DNA of 64,000 nt from Przewalskia tangutica (Eukaryota; Streptophyta; Magnoliopsida; Solanales; Solanaceae): contig CM056720.1 in assembly GCA_029844215.1 (NCBI GenBank), forward strand, positions 30,187,711 to 30,251,710. The letters are read 5' to 3'. Each line of letters opens with the position of its first letter. The first letter of the stretch is position 1. The notes below the pieces were generated by a model. It saw only the letters and a list, made by a program, of their open reading frames with translations. It was not told where the DNA came from and searched no databases. Shown here in pieces: positions 46,411 through 58,327 of this stretch. A program made the translations under genes and the position numbers.

Positions 46411-47694
46411 CCCGCAATGAGTACAAACTCTGCATTCGCATCATGGGTAGCAAATACATGGAATTAGTAGTAACCCGGGGTTTTACCCCGTAAGAATAAC
46501 ATAACATAGCACAATCGGCTTTAATACATAACATAAGCACTACCGGCTTATCATACATAACATAAGCACTACCGGCTTATCATAACATAAGCAAGTTAAG
46601 AAATCCGCTAACTTCTTATTAACTTTATTTATATACCCTCTCATTTTAGTTTACTTAAGGCACTAACATGTAATTTTAAAAATCCGGGAATTTAACCCAA
46701 AGTACTACATACTTCTATTCTTTTAAAATGACTCATTTTCATATAAAACTTCCAAGATACTAATAACTGTAGTATCAAGTCATATCTACTTTTTAAGACA
46801 AGTCACAATACCTTTTAGAAATACATTTATAGGCTTCTAAATCAAGTGACTTCTTTCTTTTAAAACCTTAAGAAATTGATGCCTTTAAATAAATTTGCCT
46901 TTCATTATTTCAAGTCATATATCATTATTTACATTACTAGAGTAAACCACTCTTTCATCTTTCCATAAAGCTATTATTATCACGATCCGATCCCGGGCCC
47001 GTGACTGGTGCCTTACCCCGGGCACCCTAGTGATATAACATCAGAGAAAATCAGCGGAAATAAAAACATAAACATGAAACAAGATATAAGATAATAAAAC
47101 AGGCCAATGAGCAGTTTACCTTCAATAAAATATATATACAAATCTTTCAAACCGAGCAGTTTAATCCTTTTACAAACCACACCTGATAGTACTCTGGACC
47201 TCAAGAGTTTTTATACAACATGTGGGACAGGGGCCCGCCATACCACGAATCTACAAGAACCTACAACTCAGGGTAACATACCCAAAGATAAGCCTCCGGA
47301 GAAACGGAGCTTCCTACGACTGTGATCCATGAGCGAGGATCAACAACCGATGTACCTCTACTGCGGCATGAGCGGCCCAAGGAGGTCGATCTGACAGTAC
47401 CAAGTATGTGGCCGAAAATCACATAAATGAAATCATAACAGTCTATATAAAGCAGGAGACATGTATGATAACTAAACTACAGTCCATAATAAAGAAGCAG
47501 TCATGTAAGTCAGGGACTCACGCCCTCAGAGTCATCACTCAAATATAACTATGGGTCTCACGCCTCAACATCAATCATGCGTGGAATACCTTCTTCACGG
47601 CGATCTATGATATAATAACACCACGGAGTACACATGAACACCAAGTCCTACGAGTCATGAAACCGTACTAACAATACCATACAACCAAACCACG

Positions 47695-47905
47695 AAGGCG
47701 ACACGGGCAAGTACTGGCCGACTACGGATACCAAGGCGTGTCACGTGGCGGCGAGGCAATCACGAGGGCTAACTACAGTACCAAGGCGTATCACGAGACT
47801 TCGCCACTAAACTGAAGCAGGGCAAGTCGAGGGCTAACTACCGTGCCAAGGCCGAATCAGCCACGAGGCGGGGCAAGTCTGGCCGACCACGGATACCAAG
47901 GCGAA
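47695..47905 (-). repeat. Degenerate short tandem array in the R9 3' LTR
   Basis: Alternating CACGAGG, GGGCAAGTC, CTAACTAC or CCGACCAC and TACCAAGGC words recur about four times. The 5' LTR copy is 53400-53620. Confidence 0.75.
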
Positions 47906-49901
47906 TCGGTAAAACTTCGCGAGAGCTAGTCCATGGAATAACACTATCAACGAGCGCGTGCGTGGAATTCTCCGTCACTGCCGGTACGTCCAAGTAATAA
48001 CAAATCAGCCGGCCCTCCATTGAGAGACGCGGTGGTATAGAAATACAATACTAGCACGACAAGGCTATCACACGCAAACATAGGCAAGTTACACACAACT
48101 CAAGGTACTTTCATTTTATGCCAAAGTGCGGTTTTAACCAGTACTACGTACGTTAAATTCTTTTTAAAGGATCTATTTCTTTTTACAAAGGTCACCCGAT
48201 ACCCGCAGTATTAAAATAGAGCGACTAACATTTTTAAGTAAACCAAAACAGCTTCCATACTTTCCTTTTAAAACCAAATTAAGGCAATACCATGCCTTCT
48301 TTTTAGACCAAAACACTTCTCCTTTTTAAAGTCAAGTTACCACTTTAAAACCAATGATAAAATCACTCTTTTGTTTTCATAAAGTCGTTATAACTAACTT
48401 CCCATAAAGCTGTTATAACACTTTATGTTTTAAACCAATTTAAGACAAAACAATGTCTTTCTTTTTAAGAAAAATTCTTCAATTCCTCAAGTCTTTCTTC
48501 TTTTAGAAACCAAGTTCCTTACTTTGAAAATTTAAGAAAATTAATGCTTGTTTATCCGATTCTCATTAAAGCGACCATGATCTAGGAAATGTAATACAAT
48601 TTTGTCTTATCTTAGCTTCTATGCGGAAGGAGGTTTCTACTGGTTTTAATATAATAACTTATTCTCATTTCCGAAATCAGTAAAACATTATTCTTTTAAA
48701 ATTCAAGTACTCATTACTCACGAATGAGGTTTCACACTTTAACAGACTTTAAATTAATTCAATTAAGTCAAGTCTCTTATCTTTTAAGATCAAGTCTCTT
48801 AACTTTCTAAAGTCAATAAACCATTCCTTTTATCTTACTTAAGTCGTTATGCCTAACTTCCCATAAAGCTAGTATAACTCTTAAGCTTTCAAAACCAAGT
48901 ATTACTCTTCAAAAGCGGTTCTTAATCTTTTGAAATACTTCAAGATTCTTATTATTCAGGCTTAAGTCAAAAGACATTGCCGTAAAACTACGTTCAGTTA
49001 ATCACACGTACGTCTACCGTACTATATATATATTCTTTTAAAATATCATGCTCAAGAGTATAGGAAGAATCACATACCTCGCGACGATTATCGACTATTA
49101 GCAAAAAGCTCCAAAATCGTAATCACGCTAGCCTTGTCCACCTTTCAAGTAGAACACGCTACTCGCGATTTGACCTATCTGTTATACAAGTCTATCAATG
49201 TCTAGACTACTCGTGGAATAAATCTAGATACAAGATTCTACGGAAAATTGGCGTGACTTCCTGCCGTCAAGCTTCACAAGTCTACTGTAAATACAGTCCT
49301 ATGTAAGTACAGTTCAATTCCCTTCTTATATACCTTCCTTGTATATAACTTATACTTAATTCTTATACTTCAACAATATGTAAACTCTTATTACAAAAGA
49401 AGGTCAAGAGTATTTACCTCGATAAGCCCAAAATTATCCAAGTTAAATGTCGATCCGAGCAACGTTTAGCTCTACTCTGCAGGCGCTCAACCCGCTCAAA
49501 CAACCCTTAGAAGTTCCCAAACAACCTACTTAGCACTTCAACCAACTATGAAGATTTTCCTTAGGGTTTCGTTTTGAGACTAAAAGGACATAAGGTAGTA
49601 TTTAAGACTCTACGATAGAGGTAACTTTTGGAATACTACAAGGTATAAGGCTAAGGTATTTTGGAATAGTAACAATACTTGGAGAATACTTTCTACCAAG
49701 GGGGGTGTATTTTATGAGAACAACTCAAGGTAGGGGGGGGTACCCTCGGCTAGCACCACTATGAAGGGGGGGTACCTCTCGGCCAAGGCTTTCTCAAGGG
49801 GGAGGGGGAGGCTCTTTTGGACGAGAGCTTCAACAAGAGGGGGGAGGATTTTAAGACTTAGAACACATTTATGGATGAAGAAGTCTTCAACAAGGGAGGG
49901 G

Positions 49902-49909
49902 TATTTATA
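49902..49909 (-). promoter_or_regulatory. R9 3' LTR TATA box
   Basis: TATTTATA on plus, about 407 bases from the LTR outer end. The 5' LTR copy is 55630-55637. Confidence 0.7.
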
Positions 49910-50329
49910 GGACAACCAAGGGCCAAGATCAAGCCAAGTGGGGGGCAAGTGGAGGGTCAAGATCAAGCCAAGTGCACCCTAACCCTACTCCACAAATCCC
50001 TCACAAACATTGACCCAAGTTTTGGGCCATAAAACATGGCCAAGAACGTGCACCAATCGGCCAAGAAAAACCGCCAACTTGAGGGTGACAAGTGTCGCCC
50101 TCTCGTTGGTCCAAAATATTCCGTCTCTCGGAAAAATCCGCAAAAATTATAAATGACATAGCCGTAATTTTCCTTTGGCAAAGTTCGGAAAACGTTTCGT
50201 CGAAAAACAATTCTTTTCGGGGGTTGTGCACAAATTTCGACTCTTGCCTAACTTAAGGCTCAAACTTTTGTACGTACGTCCTCACGTACATACTCTGGAA
50301 ATACGGGGTATAACATTCTCCCCTCCTTA

Positions 50330-50352
50330 GAAACATTCGTCCCGAATGTTCC
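50330..50352 (-). other. R9 inverted repeat beside the polypurine tract
   Basis: GAAACATTCG and CGAATGTTCC around TCC, next to TTCTCCCCTCC (50316-50326). Confidence 0.85.
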
Positions 50353-50659
50353 TTCTCGATACAGATAATGATAAGTTCCTCTTAACTTAAACCAGTTGCC
50401 AATGCCACACCTGGCCACAAAATAACACACGCGCAAATATCCTATCTAAGTGCACGAGGAATCACCTCTAGTGTTACAAAAGCTCCCTCCCAAGGTCTAA
50501 AAGATATCCCCTTCGCACATTCACTTCACAACAAAAAGACTTATTTATTCTGCTAACCCACGTTCACTTCTTTCCTTACTCGTCGTACTCTGCTCGAACA
50601 CTTGAACTCTTCTAGTATGTACCATACTTCGGTCATCTTACTAGCCTCGATCTTCTTTA

Positions 50660-51190
50660 AGGCCATTCCCGGCCTTCACGATCCGCTTCTGGTCGAACAT
50701 ATCCACGAACTCATATGATGGTCATCTAAACCTGGGCCTAGCACCCTCGTGACCCTACCACCTGGCGGGACCACCGAATCGGCCCATCTTGTCAAGACTA
50801 CGGGTTGACCCGCAACACGTCCTCAACCCGACCTCGTCGCGGACACTTGTTCTCCCGACCCGGAACATTCTTACCTATTCAAGTCCAGAAAGCTACCACT
50901 TTCATCTTACACAACTCACGGAATTATCCCACAATACATTTATACGCAAACCAAGTATTTCGACAAAGACTAACCGTAAAATCTTTTATTCAAGTCGGCC
51001 TTACATCTAAGGTCTCAACGTGTAATATTCTAAGGTTCATACCTTCCCTGTCCCCACACTTATTCTTTCAACTATCCATGTCTCTAAACCACAATATACA
51101 CAATGCTATCGGTACATAGTACTCAACATACAATCATCGTATCAAGCATGCAAAACTCTAGAGGGTTAAGGATATACCTGAAACATAGGC
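50660..51190 (-). other. R9 copy of the conserved non-coding module
   Basis: Holds TGGTCGAACATATCCACG (from 50690), CTGGGCCTAGCACCCTCG, GCGGGACCACCG, GTCCTCAACCCGACC and GGCCTTACATCTAAGGTC. It joins gag at GGATATACCTGAAACATAGGC (about 51167), within the Y-(V) codons that start protease in R5. The stretch between it and the 3' LTR (50353-50660) shows no feature I recognise. Confidence 0.7.
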
Positions 51191-51204
51191 GGTTCAAAGG
51201 ACCG

Positions 51205-52482
51205 CTAAAACTGGGAACTTCCACCGCGACCTCTGCCGTGGCCTGCCGGTGTATGAACATCCTGCCTAGCTATGGAAGGTGAAGAACCCGCAACTGATCT
51301 CGTAGTCTGTGCTATCCTACCAGTGCTACCCCACAGTGGACGATCTCTGCGGATGGCCCTGTTGGCCGCAAGAATAAAAATCTCCCAAGTTAGTACGACA
51401 CTCTCCCTTATGAAGTTTTCCACAACGGCCACACTGAGACAAGGGCGACCTCATCCGGCGAGCACTCTTATTCCCCTGAAAATCTGAAACCTGGGAGCCC
51501 TGACCTGCTCCTGAATATCCCGAAGGCTGCGGAGGACCACTCTGTACTGGCGGAGGTACATAACTAGTCTGCTGCTGAGGCGGTCCGCCTCGAAAGTTAT
51601 CAAAGGACCCTGCTGTTCTGGCCCTCTTTTGCTGATCTTGGTCATTCCGTCGACCTCTCCGCTCCTCACATCCAAGTGCATAAGCCTGCATGCGGGCAAT
51701 GTTCATGCCCGGCTGAAGAGCTACACCCGAACAAGCCTCTGCCAAGTAGTCATTGAGCCCGGTGACGTAGCGGTGCACTCTGTCCTCCATACTGGCTACT
51801 AACGCGGGGACATACCGAGCCAATGAGTCGAACTCCACATTGTACTCCCGAACTCTACGCCCGTTCTGCCTCAACGTCAAAAATCTGTCGGCCCGAGCCC
51901 TCCTCGTCTGTGGAGGCAAGAAATGCCTCTGAGAACTCGTTTTATACGGCTGGAAGTGCATGCTCTCCCCGGGACAGCTCCCACGAATCAAACGATCATT
52001 GCGGTATCGCGGCAATGTGAACCAGACGACTTCGGTCTCGAAGCCTTGATCACTCTCATGATCCGTAGAATCGCTTGATGAACTCCTGCGGATCATCCTC
52101 GTGCCTTGACGTAAAACTCGCGGGCTCTGACTCGAAAGTCCGTAGCCTCAAACTATCCGATCTCGGGTGAACCACGGGTCTTCTTTGGGCTGCTGCGTCG
52201 GCTATCCTCATATGCGCCACGATCACGGCGATGGCGGGCCATCTCTTTGTAACCCATCTCCTCTGCTCCAGGCTGTGGGACTGGAGGCTCAGGTACTGTG
52301 GTCTCAGCAGCCACTGCTGCGGCTCTAAACTCTACTGGGGCTGGCGGCGTCGCAAAACTCGTCGTCTGAAGCACTATCTCAGGTAAAGACCGGGCCTGCG
52401 CCCCCGTACTCCTCTGTATCTTACCAGCAGCTCCCTCGGCTGCCTTGCCCATCTGGGCCCGGGTTGCCTTGCGCGGAGGCAT
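51205..52482 (-). CDS. gag: R9 gag (three overlapping frame segments)
   Basis: Capsid and nucleocapsid polyprotein of about 420 residues. The start at 52482 gives MPPRKATRAQMGKAAEGAAG, after which an Ala/Pro-rich stretch runs to 52153. Segment two (52096-51326, 256 codons) holds EYNVEFDSLARYVPAL and the capsid motif HRYVTGLNDYLAEAC, then a QQQ/Pro-rich linker. It ends in two zinc knuckles, CGRCGKLHKGEC and YSCGQQGHPQRSS, the last Cys being lost or frame-shifted (51330-51433). Segment three (51432-51205) ends GHGRGRGGSSQF and a stop. Two small frame changes, at about 52100-52150 and 51330-51430, separate the segments. Other copies lack those indels at the same points, so sequence error is possible. 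A true product would package R9-like RNA. There is no downstream protease. Confidence 0.75.
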
Positions 52483-52668
52483 AAGCGGTAAAAAGCGAAA
52501 TGCGTCGAGAGGGTCCAACTTATAACGACTACAGGCACGATCTCGGAATGAGAAGAATGGAAACTAACCTAAATGTCCTGCGACCTCACGATTATAGATG
52601 TAGTGCGCAACACATCGATAATCAAGACTTCTACTGAACACGGTGCGTAGACACTTTACGAGATTAAT

Positions 52669-52680
52669 CGCTCGATACCA
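52669..52680 (-). promoter_or_regulatory. R9 primer binding site, altered
   Basis: CGCTCGATACCA, the same shortened form as in R3, four bases from the 5' LTR. Confidence 0.75.
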
Positions 52681-52684
52681 CTTT

Positions 52685-55600
52685 TGTCACGACCCGATCC
52701 GGGCGTGGTAGTGCCTACCGGGCACCTAGTGATACAACATCAGAGAAAATCAGCGGAAATAAAAACTTAAACATGAAACAAGAGATAAGATAATAAAACA
52801 GGCCAACCAAATGGTTACCTTCCAATAAAATATATATACAAATCTTTCAACCCGAACAATTTAATCCTTTTACAAACCACGCCACAATAGTACTACTGGA
52901 CCTAAGAGTTTTTATACAACATGACGGACGGGGCTCGCCATACCACAGAATGTACAAGAACCTGACTCGTGGTAACATACCAAAAGATAAGCCTCGGAGA
53001 AACGGAGCTTCCCAACGCTGAATCGTGATCCTATGGCGAGGATCAACAACCGATGTACCTCTACTGCGGCATGACGCGGCCCCGAAGGAGGTCGATGCAG
53101 TACCAAGTATGTGGCGAAAATACTATAAATGAAATCATAACAGTCTATATAAAGCAGGAGACATGTATGATAACCAAACTACAGTCCATAATAAAGAAGC
53201 AGTCATGTAAGTCAGGGACTCACGCCCTCAGAATCATCACTCAAATATAACTATGGGTCTCACGCCCTCAACATCAATCATGCGTGGAATACCTTCGCCA
53301 CTGTCGGCGATCATGATATAATAACACCACAGAGTACACATGAACACCAAGTCCTACCTGAGTCATGAAACCGTACTAACAATACCATACAACCAAACCA
53401 CGAAGCTGACACGGGGCAAGTCTGGCCGACTACCGGATACGGATACGGCGTGTCACGAGCGACGAGGGCAATCACGAGGGCTAACTACGGTACCAAGGCC
53501 GTATCGAGACTTCGCCACTAAACCGAGCGGGCAAGTGTGAGGCTAACTACAGTACCAAGGCGAATCAGCCACGAGGCGGGGCAAATGAAATCGACCACGG
53601 ATACCAGTCCGAATCAGTAAAACCTCATGGAGAGCGAGTCCATGGAATAACACTATCAACAGGAGCGTACCCGTGGAATTCTCCGTCACTGCCGGTACGT
53701 CCAAGTAATAACAAATCAGCCGACCCTCCATTGAGAGACGCGGTGGTATAGAAATACAATACTAGCACGACAAGGCTATCACACGCAAACATAGGCAAGT
53801 TACACACAACTCAAGGTACTTTCATTTTATGCCAAAGTCGTGTTTTAACCCCAAAGTACTACGTGACGTTAAATTCTTTTAAAGGATCCATTTCTTTTAC
53901 AAAGGTCACCCGATACATGATATTAAAATAGAGCGACTAACATTTTTAAGTAAACCAAACGACTTCCATACTTTCCTTTTAAAACCAAATTAAGGCAATA
54001 CCATGCCTTCTTTTTAGACCAAACCACTTCTCCTTTTTAAAGTCAAGTTACCACTTTAAAACCAATGATAAAACCACTCTTTTGTTTTCATAAAGTCGTT
54101 ATAACTAACTTCCCATAAAGTGTTATAACACTTTATGTTTTAAACAATTTAAGTCAAAACAAAGTCTTTCTTTTTAAGAAAAATTCTTGATTCCTCAAGT
54201 CTTTCTTCTTTTAGAAACCAAGTTCCTTACTTTGAAAATTTAAGAAAATTAATGCTTGTTTATACCGATTCTCATTAAAGCGACCATGATCTAGGAAATG
54301 TAATACAATTTTGTCTTATCTTAGCTTCTATGCGGAAGGAGGTTTCTACTGGTTTTAATATAATAACTTATTCTCATTTCCGAAATCAGTAAAACATTAT
54401 TCTTTTAAAATTCAAGTACTCATTACTCACGAATGAGGTTTCACACTTTAACAGACTTTAAATTAATTCAATTAAGTCAAGTCTCTTATCTTTTAAGATC
54501 AAGTCTCTTAACTTTCTAAAATCAATAAACCATTCCTTTTATCTTACTTAAGTCGTTATACCTAACTTCCCATAAAGCTAGTATAACTCTTAAGCTTTCA
54601 AAACCAAGTATTACTCTTCTTTCAAAAACGGTTCTTAATCTTTTGAAATACTTCAAGATTCTTATTATTCAGGCTTAAGTCAAAAGACATTGCCGTAAAA
54701 CTACGTTCAGTTAATCACACGTACGTCTACCGTACTATATATATATTCTTTTAAAATATCATGCTCAAGAGTATAGGAAGAATCACATACCTCGCGACGA
54801 TTATCGACTATTAGCAAAAAGCTCCAAAGTACTGTAATCCTGCTAGCCTTGTCCACCTTTCAAGTAGAACACGCTACTCGCAGTACTTCAACCTATACCG
54901 GTTATACAAGTCTATCAATGTCTAGACTACTCTGTGGAATAAATCTAGATACAAGATTCTACGGAAAATTGGGCAGCACTTCCCTACCCGTCAAGCTTCA
55001 CAAGTCTACTGTAAATACAGTCCTATGTAAGTACAGTTCAATTCCCTTCTTATATACCTTCCTTGTATATAACTTATACTTAATTCTTATACTTCAACAG
55101 TATGTAAACTCTTATTACAAAAGAAGGTCAAGAGTATTTACCTCGATAAGCCCAAAATTATCCAAGTTAAATGTCGATCCTGAGCAACGTTTAGCTCCTA
55201 CTCTGGGCGCTCCAACCCGCTCCAAACAACCCTTAGAAGTTCCCAAACAACTACTTAGTACTTTAACCATCTATGAAGATTTTTCTTTGGGTTTCGTTTT
55301 GAGACTAAAGGACATAAGGTAGTATTTAGACTCTACGTATAGAGGTAACTTTTGGAATACTACAAGGTATAAGGCTAAGGTATTTTGGAATAGTAACAAT
55401 ACTTGGAGAATACTTTCTACCAAGGGGGGGTGTATTTTATGAGAACAACTCAATGTAGGGGGGGGGTACCCTCGGCTAGCACCACTAGGAAGGGGGGGGT
55501 ACCTCTCGGCCAAGGCTTTCTCAAGGGGGAGGGGGAGGCTCTTTTGGACGAGAGCTTCAACAAGAGGGGGGGAGGATTTTAAGACTTAGAACACATTTGT

Positions 55601-56043
55601 GGATGAAAAAGTCTTCAACAAGGGAGGGGTATTTATAGGAAAACCAAGGGCCAAGATCAAGCCAAGTGGGGGGCAAGTGGAGGGTCAAGATCAAGCCAAG
55701 TGTACCCTAACCCTACTCCACAAATCCCTCACAAACATTGACCCAAGTTTTGGGCCATAAAACATGGCCAAGAACGTGCACCAATCGGCCAAGAAAAACC
55801 GCCAACTTGAGGGTGACAAGTGTCGCCCTCTCGTTGGTCCAAAATATTCCGTCTCTCGGAAAAATCCGCAAAAATTATAAATGACATAGCCGTAATTTTC
55901 CCTTCGCAAAGTTCGGAAAACGTTTCGTCGAAAAACAATTCTTTTCGGGGGTTGTGCACAAACTTCGACTCTTGCCTAACTTAAGGCTCAAACTTTTGTA
56001 CGTACGTCCTCACGTACATACTCTGGAAATACGGGGTATAACA
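52685..56043 (-). repeat. R9 5' LTR
   Basis: TGTCACGACCCG...GGGGTATAACA, 3359 bp. Nearly identical to 46978-50315 from about 53100 onward, but the first 400 bases differ by many small indels in C/G-rich words. TATA box at 55630-55637. Confidence 0.94.
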
Positions 56044-57410
56044 ATTATAACCAACTTCCCATAAAGTCGTTATACTAACTTTATACTTTAGGCAATTACA
56101 TTCTTCTTTATATCCAAGAGACTTATACTTTCAAAACCAAGTATCATATACTTTTAAAATACTTCAAGTCTCTTAACTTTAGAAATTAAGTTTCTTAACT
56201 TTAGAATAGATCAAGGAATCAATATTTTCCAAATCAAGTATTCTATACATTTTCAAGTCAAGAAATCTTTGTTTACCTTATTAGAATAAACCATTCTCTT
56301 TACTTTCCAGAAAGTTATTAACCAACTTTATGCTTTTGAAACCAAGGCATTTCTATCCTTTAAAAACAAGTGAGTTAATTCTCTAACTCAACCAACTTGA
56401 ACATCCTTAAAACAAGTCAAGGATATCAAATGAAACTAAATTCATTTAAATCTCGTATGTCTACCGTACTATACATTTACAACTATTCATGCTCAAGAGA
56501 TAAGAAAGTTCCACATACCTTTTCGGTTTAATCCACTTGTCAAGTCCAATATGTCGTACGTAGTATGTCAACCTATAATGACCATAATACGTTTATTAAC
56601 TTCTAACTTCAAACGTAGAATAATCTAAGTGCAAAGTCACTAAATTCTACGAAAAATCGGACAGCACTTCCTTTGTTTCTACATACTTTTCCACCTTTTT
56701 CAAGGCCCGAATTTGTCACGACCCGAACCCCGGGCCCGTGACTGGTGCCCTACCTGGGCACCCTTCTACCTAACAACACAAGTAAACTGCGGAAATTTAA
56801 TAACACCTCATTTTTTTTTTAAAACCAACATACGTACAAGGGCAAAGCCGACAAGGCTGCCATATAATATACATAATAAAAAGACACTGCACTGTACATG
56901 AGTCCAATCCCACATATGAATACAGACCTCTAAGAGTTATACTGAACTATGACGGGACAAGGCCCCGCCGTACCCATAACTGTACAAAAGCCTGTACTGA
57001 AAGAACTTATACCAAAAAGATAAACTCCCGAACTGAAGAAGCTATCCAAAAACTCTGAGCAGGGTCCTACACATGCCGATCACCAAACTGCATACCTAAA
57101 CCTGCGGCATGAACACAGCCCCCCGAAGGAGGTCAGTACGAAGAATGTACCAAGTATGTGAACCAGTAAGTACTGTAGTGAAATCATAACAGTCTAAACA
57201 AAACAGGTGACATGTATGATAGCCAACCTACAGTACACGATACATAATCAGTCATATCAAGTCAGGGACGCATGCCCTCAAGTCATTACTAAATGTAACC
57301 ATGGGTCTCACGCCCATAATATCAATCATGCCCGTGGAATCCTTCCTCACTGCCGGCAGTCCATGATATAATATAACACCACTAGGCATACATGAACACC
57401 AAGTCCCACC

Positions 57411-57640
57411 GGTGGTATAGCGTCTTGGGGGTTTACCCCTCACTTATACTCTTACCCTGGAGAAGGTGGTAAAGCAGGTGGTATAGCATCTTGGGGGTTT
57501 ACCCCTCACTTATACTCTTACCCTGGAGAAGGTGGTAAAGCAGGTGGTATAGCATCTTGGGGGTTTACCCCTCACTTATACTCTTACCCTGGAGAAGGTG
57601 GTATAACGTCTTGGGGCTTGCCCCTCATTTATACTCTTAC
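57411..57640 (-). repeat. 66-bp tandem array, four units, in R10
   Basis: GTATA unit starts at 57415, 57481, 57547 and 57601 (66, 66, 54). Homologous to the R1 array at 18310-18620, with one unit fewer. Confidence 0.93.
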
Positions 57641-57869
57641 CCTATCTCAACCGACCATTAAACAAAACATAAGCACTACCATGTCTTTCATAAAAATCCG
57701 GGAATTTAACCCAAGCACTACAAATAACGGAAGCATACCCGTGGAATCCCACATCACTGTCGGTACGTCCAAGTAACTTCCAACAAGACAGCCGGCCCTC
57801 CAACCAAGAGTCGCGGCAACGTAATAAAACATAATACTTGCACTCAAAGGCTATCACCCGCACACATAG

Positions 57870-58327
57870 GCAATTCTCAATTAATCAAGCCAAAGTACTT
57901 ATCAAGGCACAAATAGAATAATTCTCATTTAACAAGCCAAAGTACTTATCAGGGCACAAATAGAATAATTCTCATTTAACAAGCCAAAGTACTTATCAGG
58001 GCACAAATAGAATAATTCTCATTTAACAAGCCAAAGTACTTATCAAGGCAAAAATAGAATAATTCTCATTTAACAAGCCAAAGTACTTATCAGGGCATAA
58101 ATAGAATAATTCTCATTTAACAAGCCAAAGTACTTATCAAGGCACAAATAGAATAATTCTCATTTAACAAGCCAAAGTACTTATCAGGGCACAAATAGAA
58201 TAATTCTCATTTAACAAGCCAAAGTACTTATCAAGGCACAAATAGAATAATTCTCATTTAACAAGCCAAAGTACTTATCAAGGCACAAATAGAATAATTC
58301 TCATTTAACAAGCCAAAGTACTACGTA
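57870..58327 (-). repeat. 47-bp tandem array, more than nine units, in R10
   Basis: CA(A/G)GGCA recurs at 57903, 57950, 57997, 58044, 58091, 58138, 58185, 58232 and 58279, always 47 bases apart. The AAGG and AGGG variants of the unit partly alternate, suggesting that the array grew in multi-unit steps. Confidence 0.95.

Larger units (their letters stand above)
46978..50315 (-). repeat. R9 3' LTR
   Basis: TATCACGATCC...GGGGTATAACA. TATA box 49902-49909. A degenerate 50-60-bp repeat (GGGCAAGTC, GGCCGAC, GGATACCAAGGC) fills 47695-47905. Confidence 0.94.
46978..56043 (-). mobile_element. R9: TR-GAG-like element with the best-preserved gag
   Basis: 9066 bp with TSD ATTAT (46973-46977 and 56044-56048). 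3' LTR 46978-50315 (3338 bp; its terminal TG is mutated to TA), 5' LTR 52685-56043 (3359 bp). The 2369-bp internal region has gag in nearly readable form and the non-coding module, but no protease, RT, RNase H or clear integrase. This matches the published class of plant terminal-repeat retrotransposons with only a GAG domain (TR-GAG). It entered the R8 LTR in the arm of the conserved stem-loop. Confidence 0.94.
45662..56713 (-). repeat. R8 5' LTR, visible part (45662-46977 and 56049-56713)
   Basis: Begins TGTCACGACCCGACCCC at 45662. R9 interrupts it at 46978 and R10 at 56714. It holds a 58-bp duplicated unit (46281-46400) and CATAACATAAGCACTACCGG repeats (46525-46590). The outer end lies right of the window. 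Confidence 0.88.

Noticed and set aside
46978..56043. The 3.3-kb near-identical blocks at 46978-50315 and 52685-56043 as a segmental duplication.
   Set aside because: They have TG/CA-type ends, surround a primer site, gag and polypurine tract, and are flanked by a 5-bp TSD. They are the LTRs of R9.
57870..58327. A CRISPR-like array, because of regular 47-bp spacing.
   Set aside because: The units are continuous direct repeats without unique spacers, in a plant LTR.
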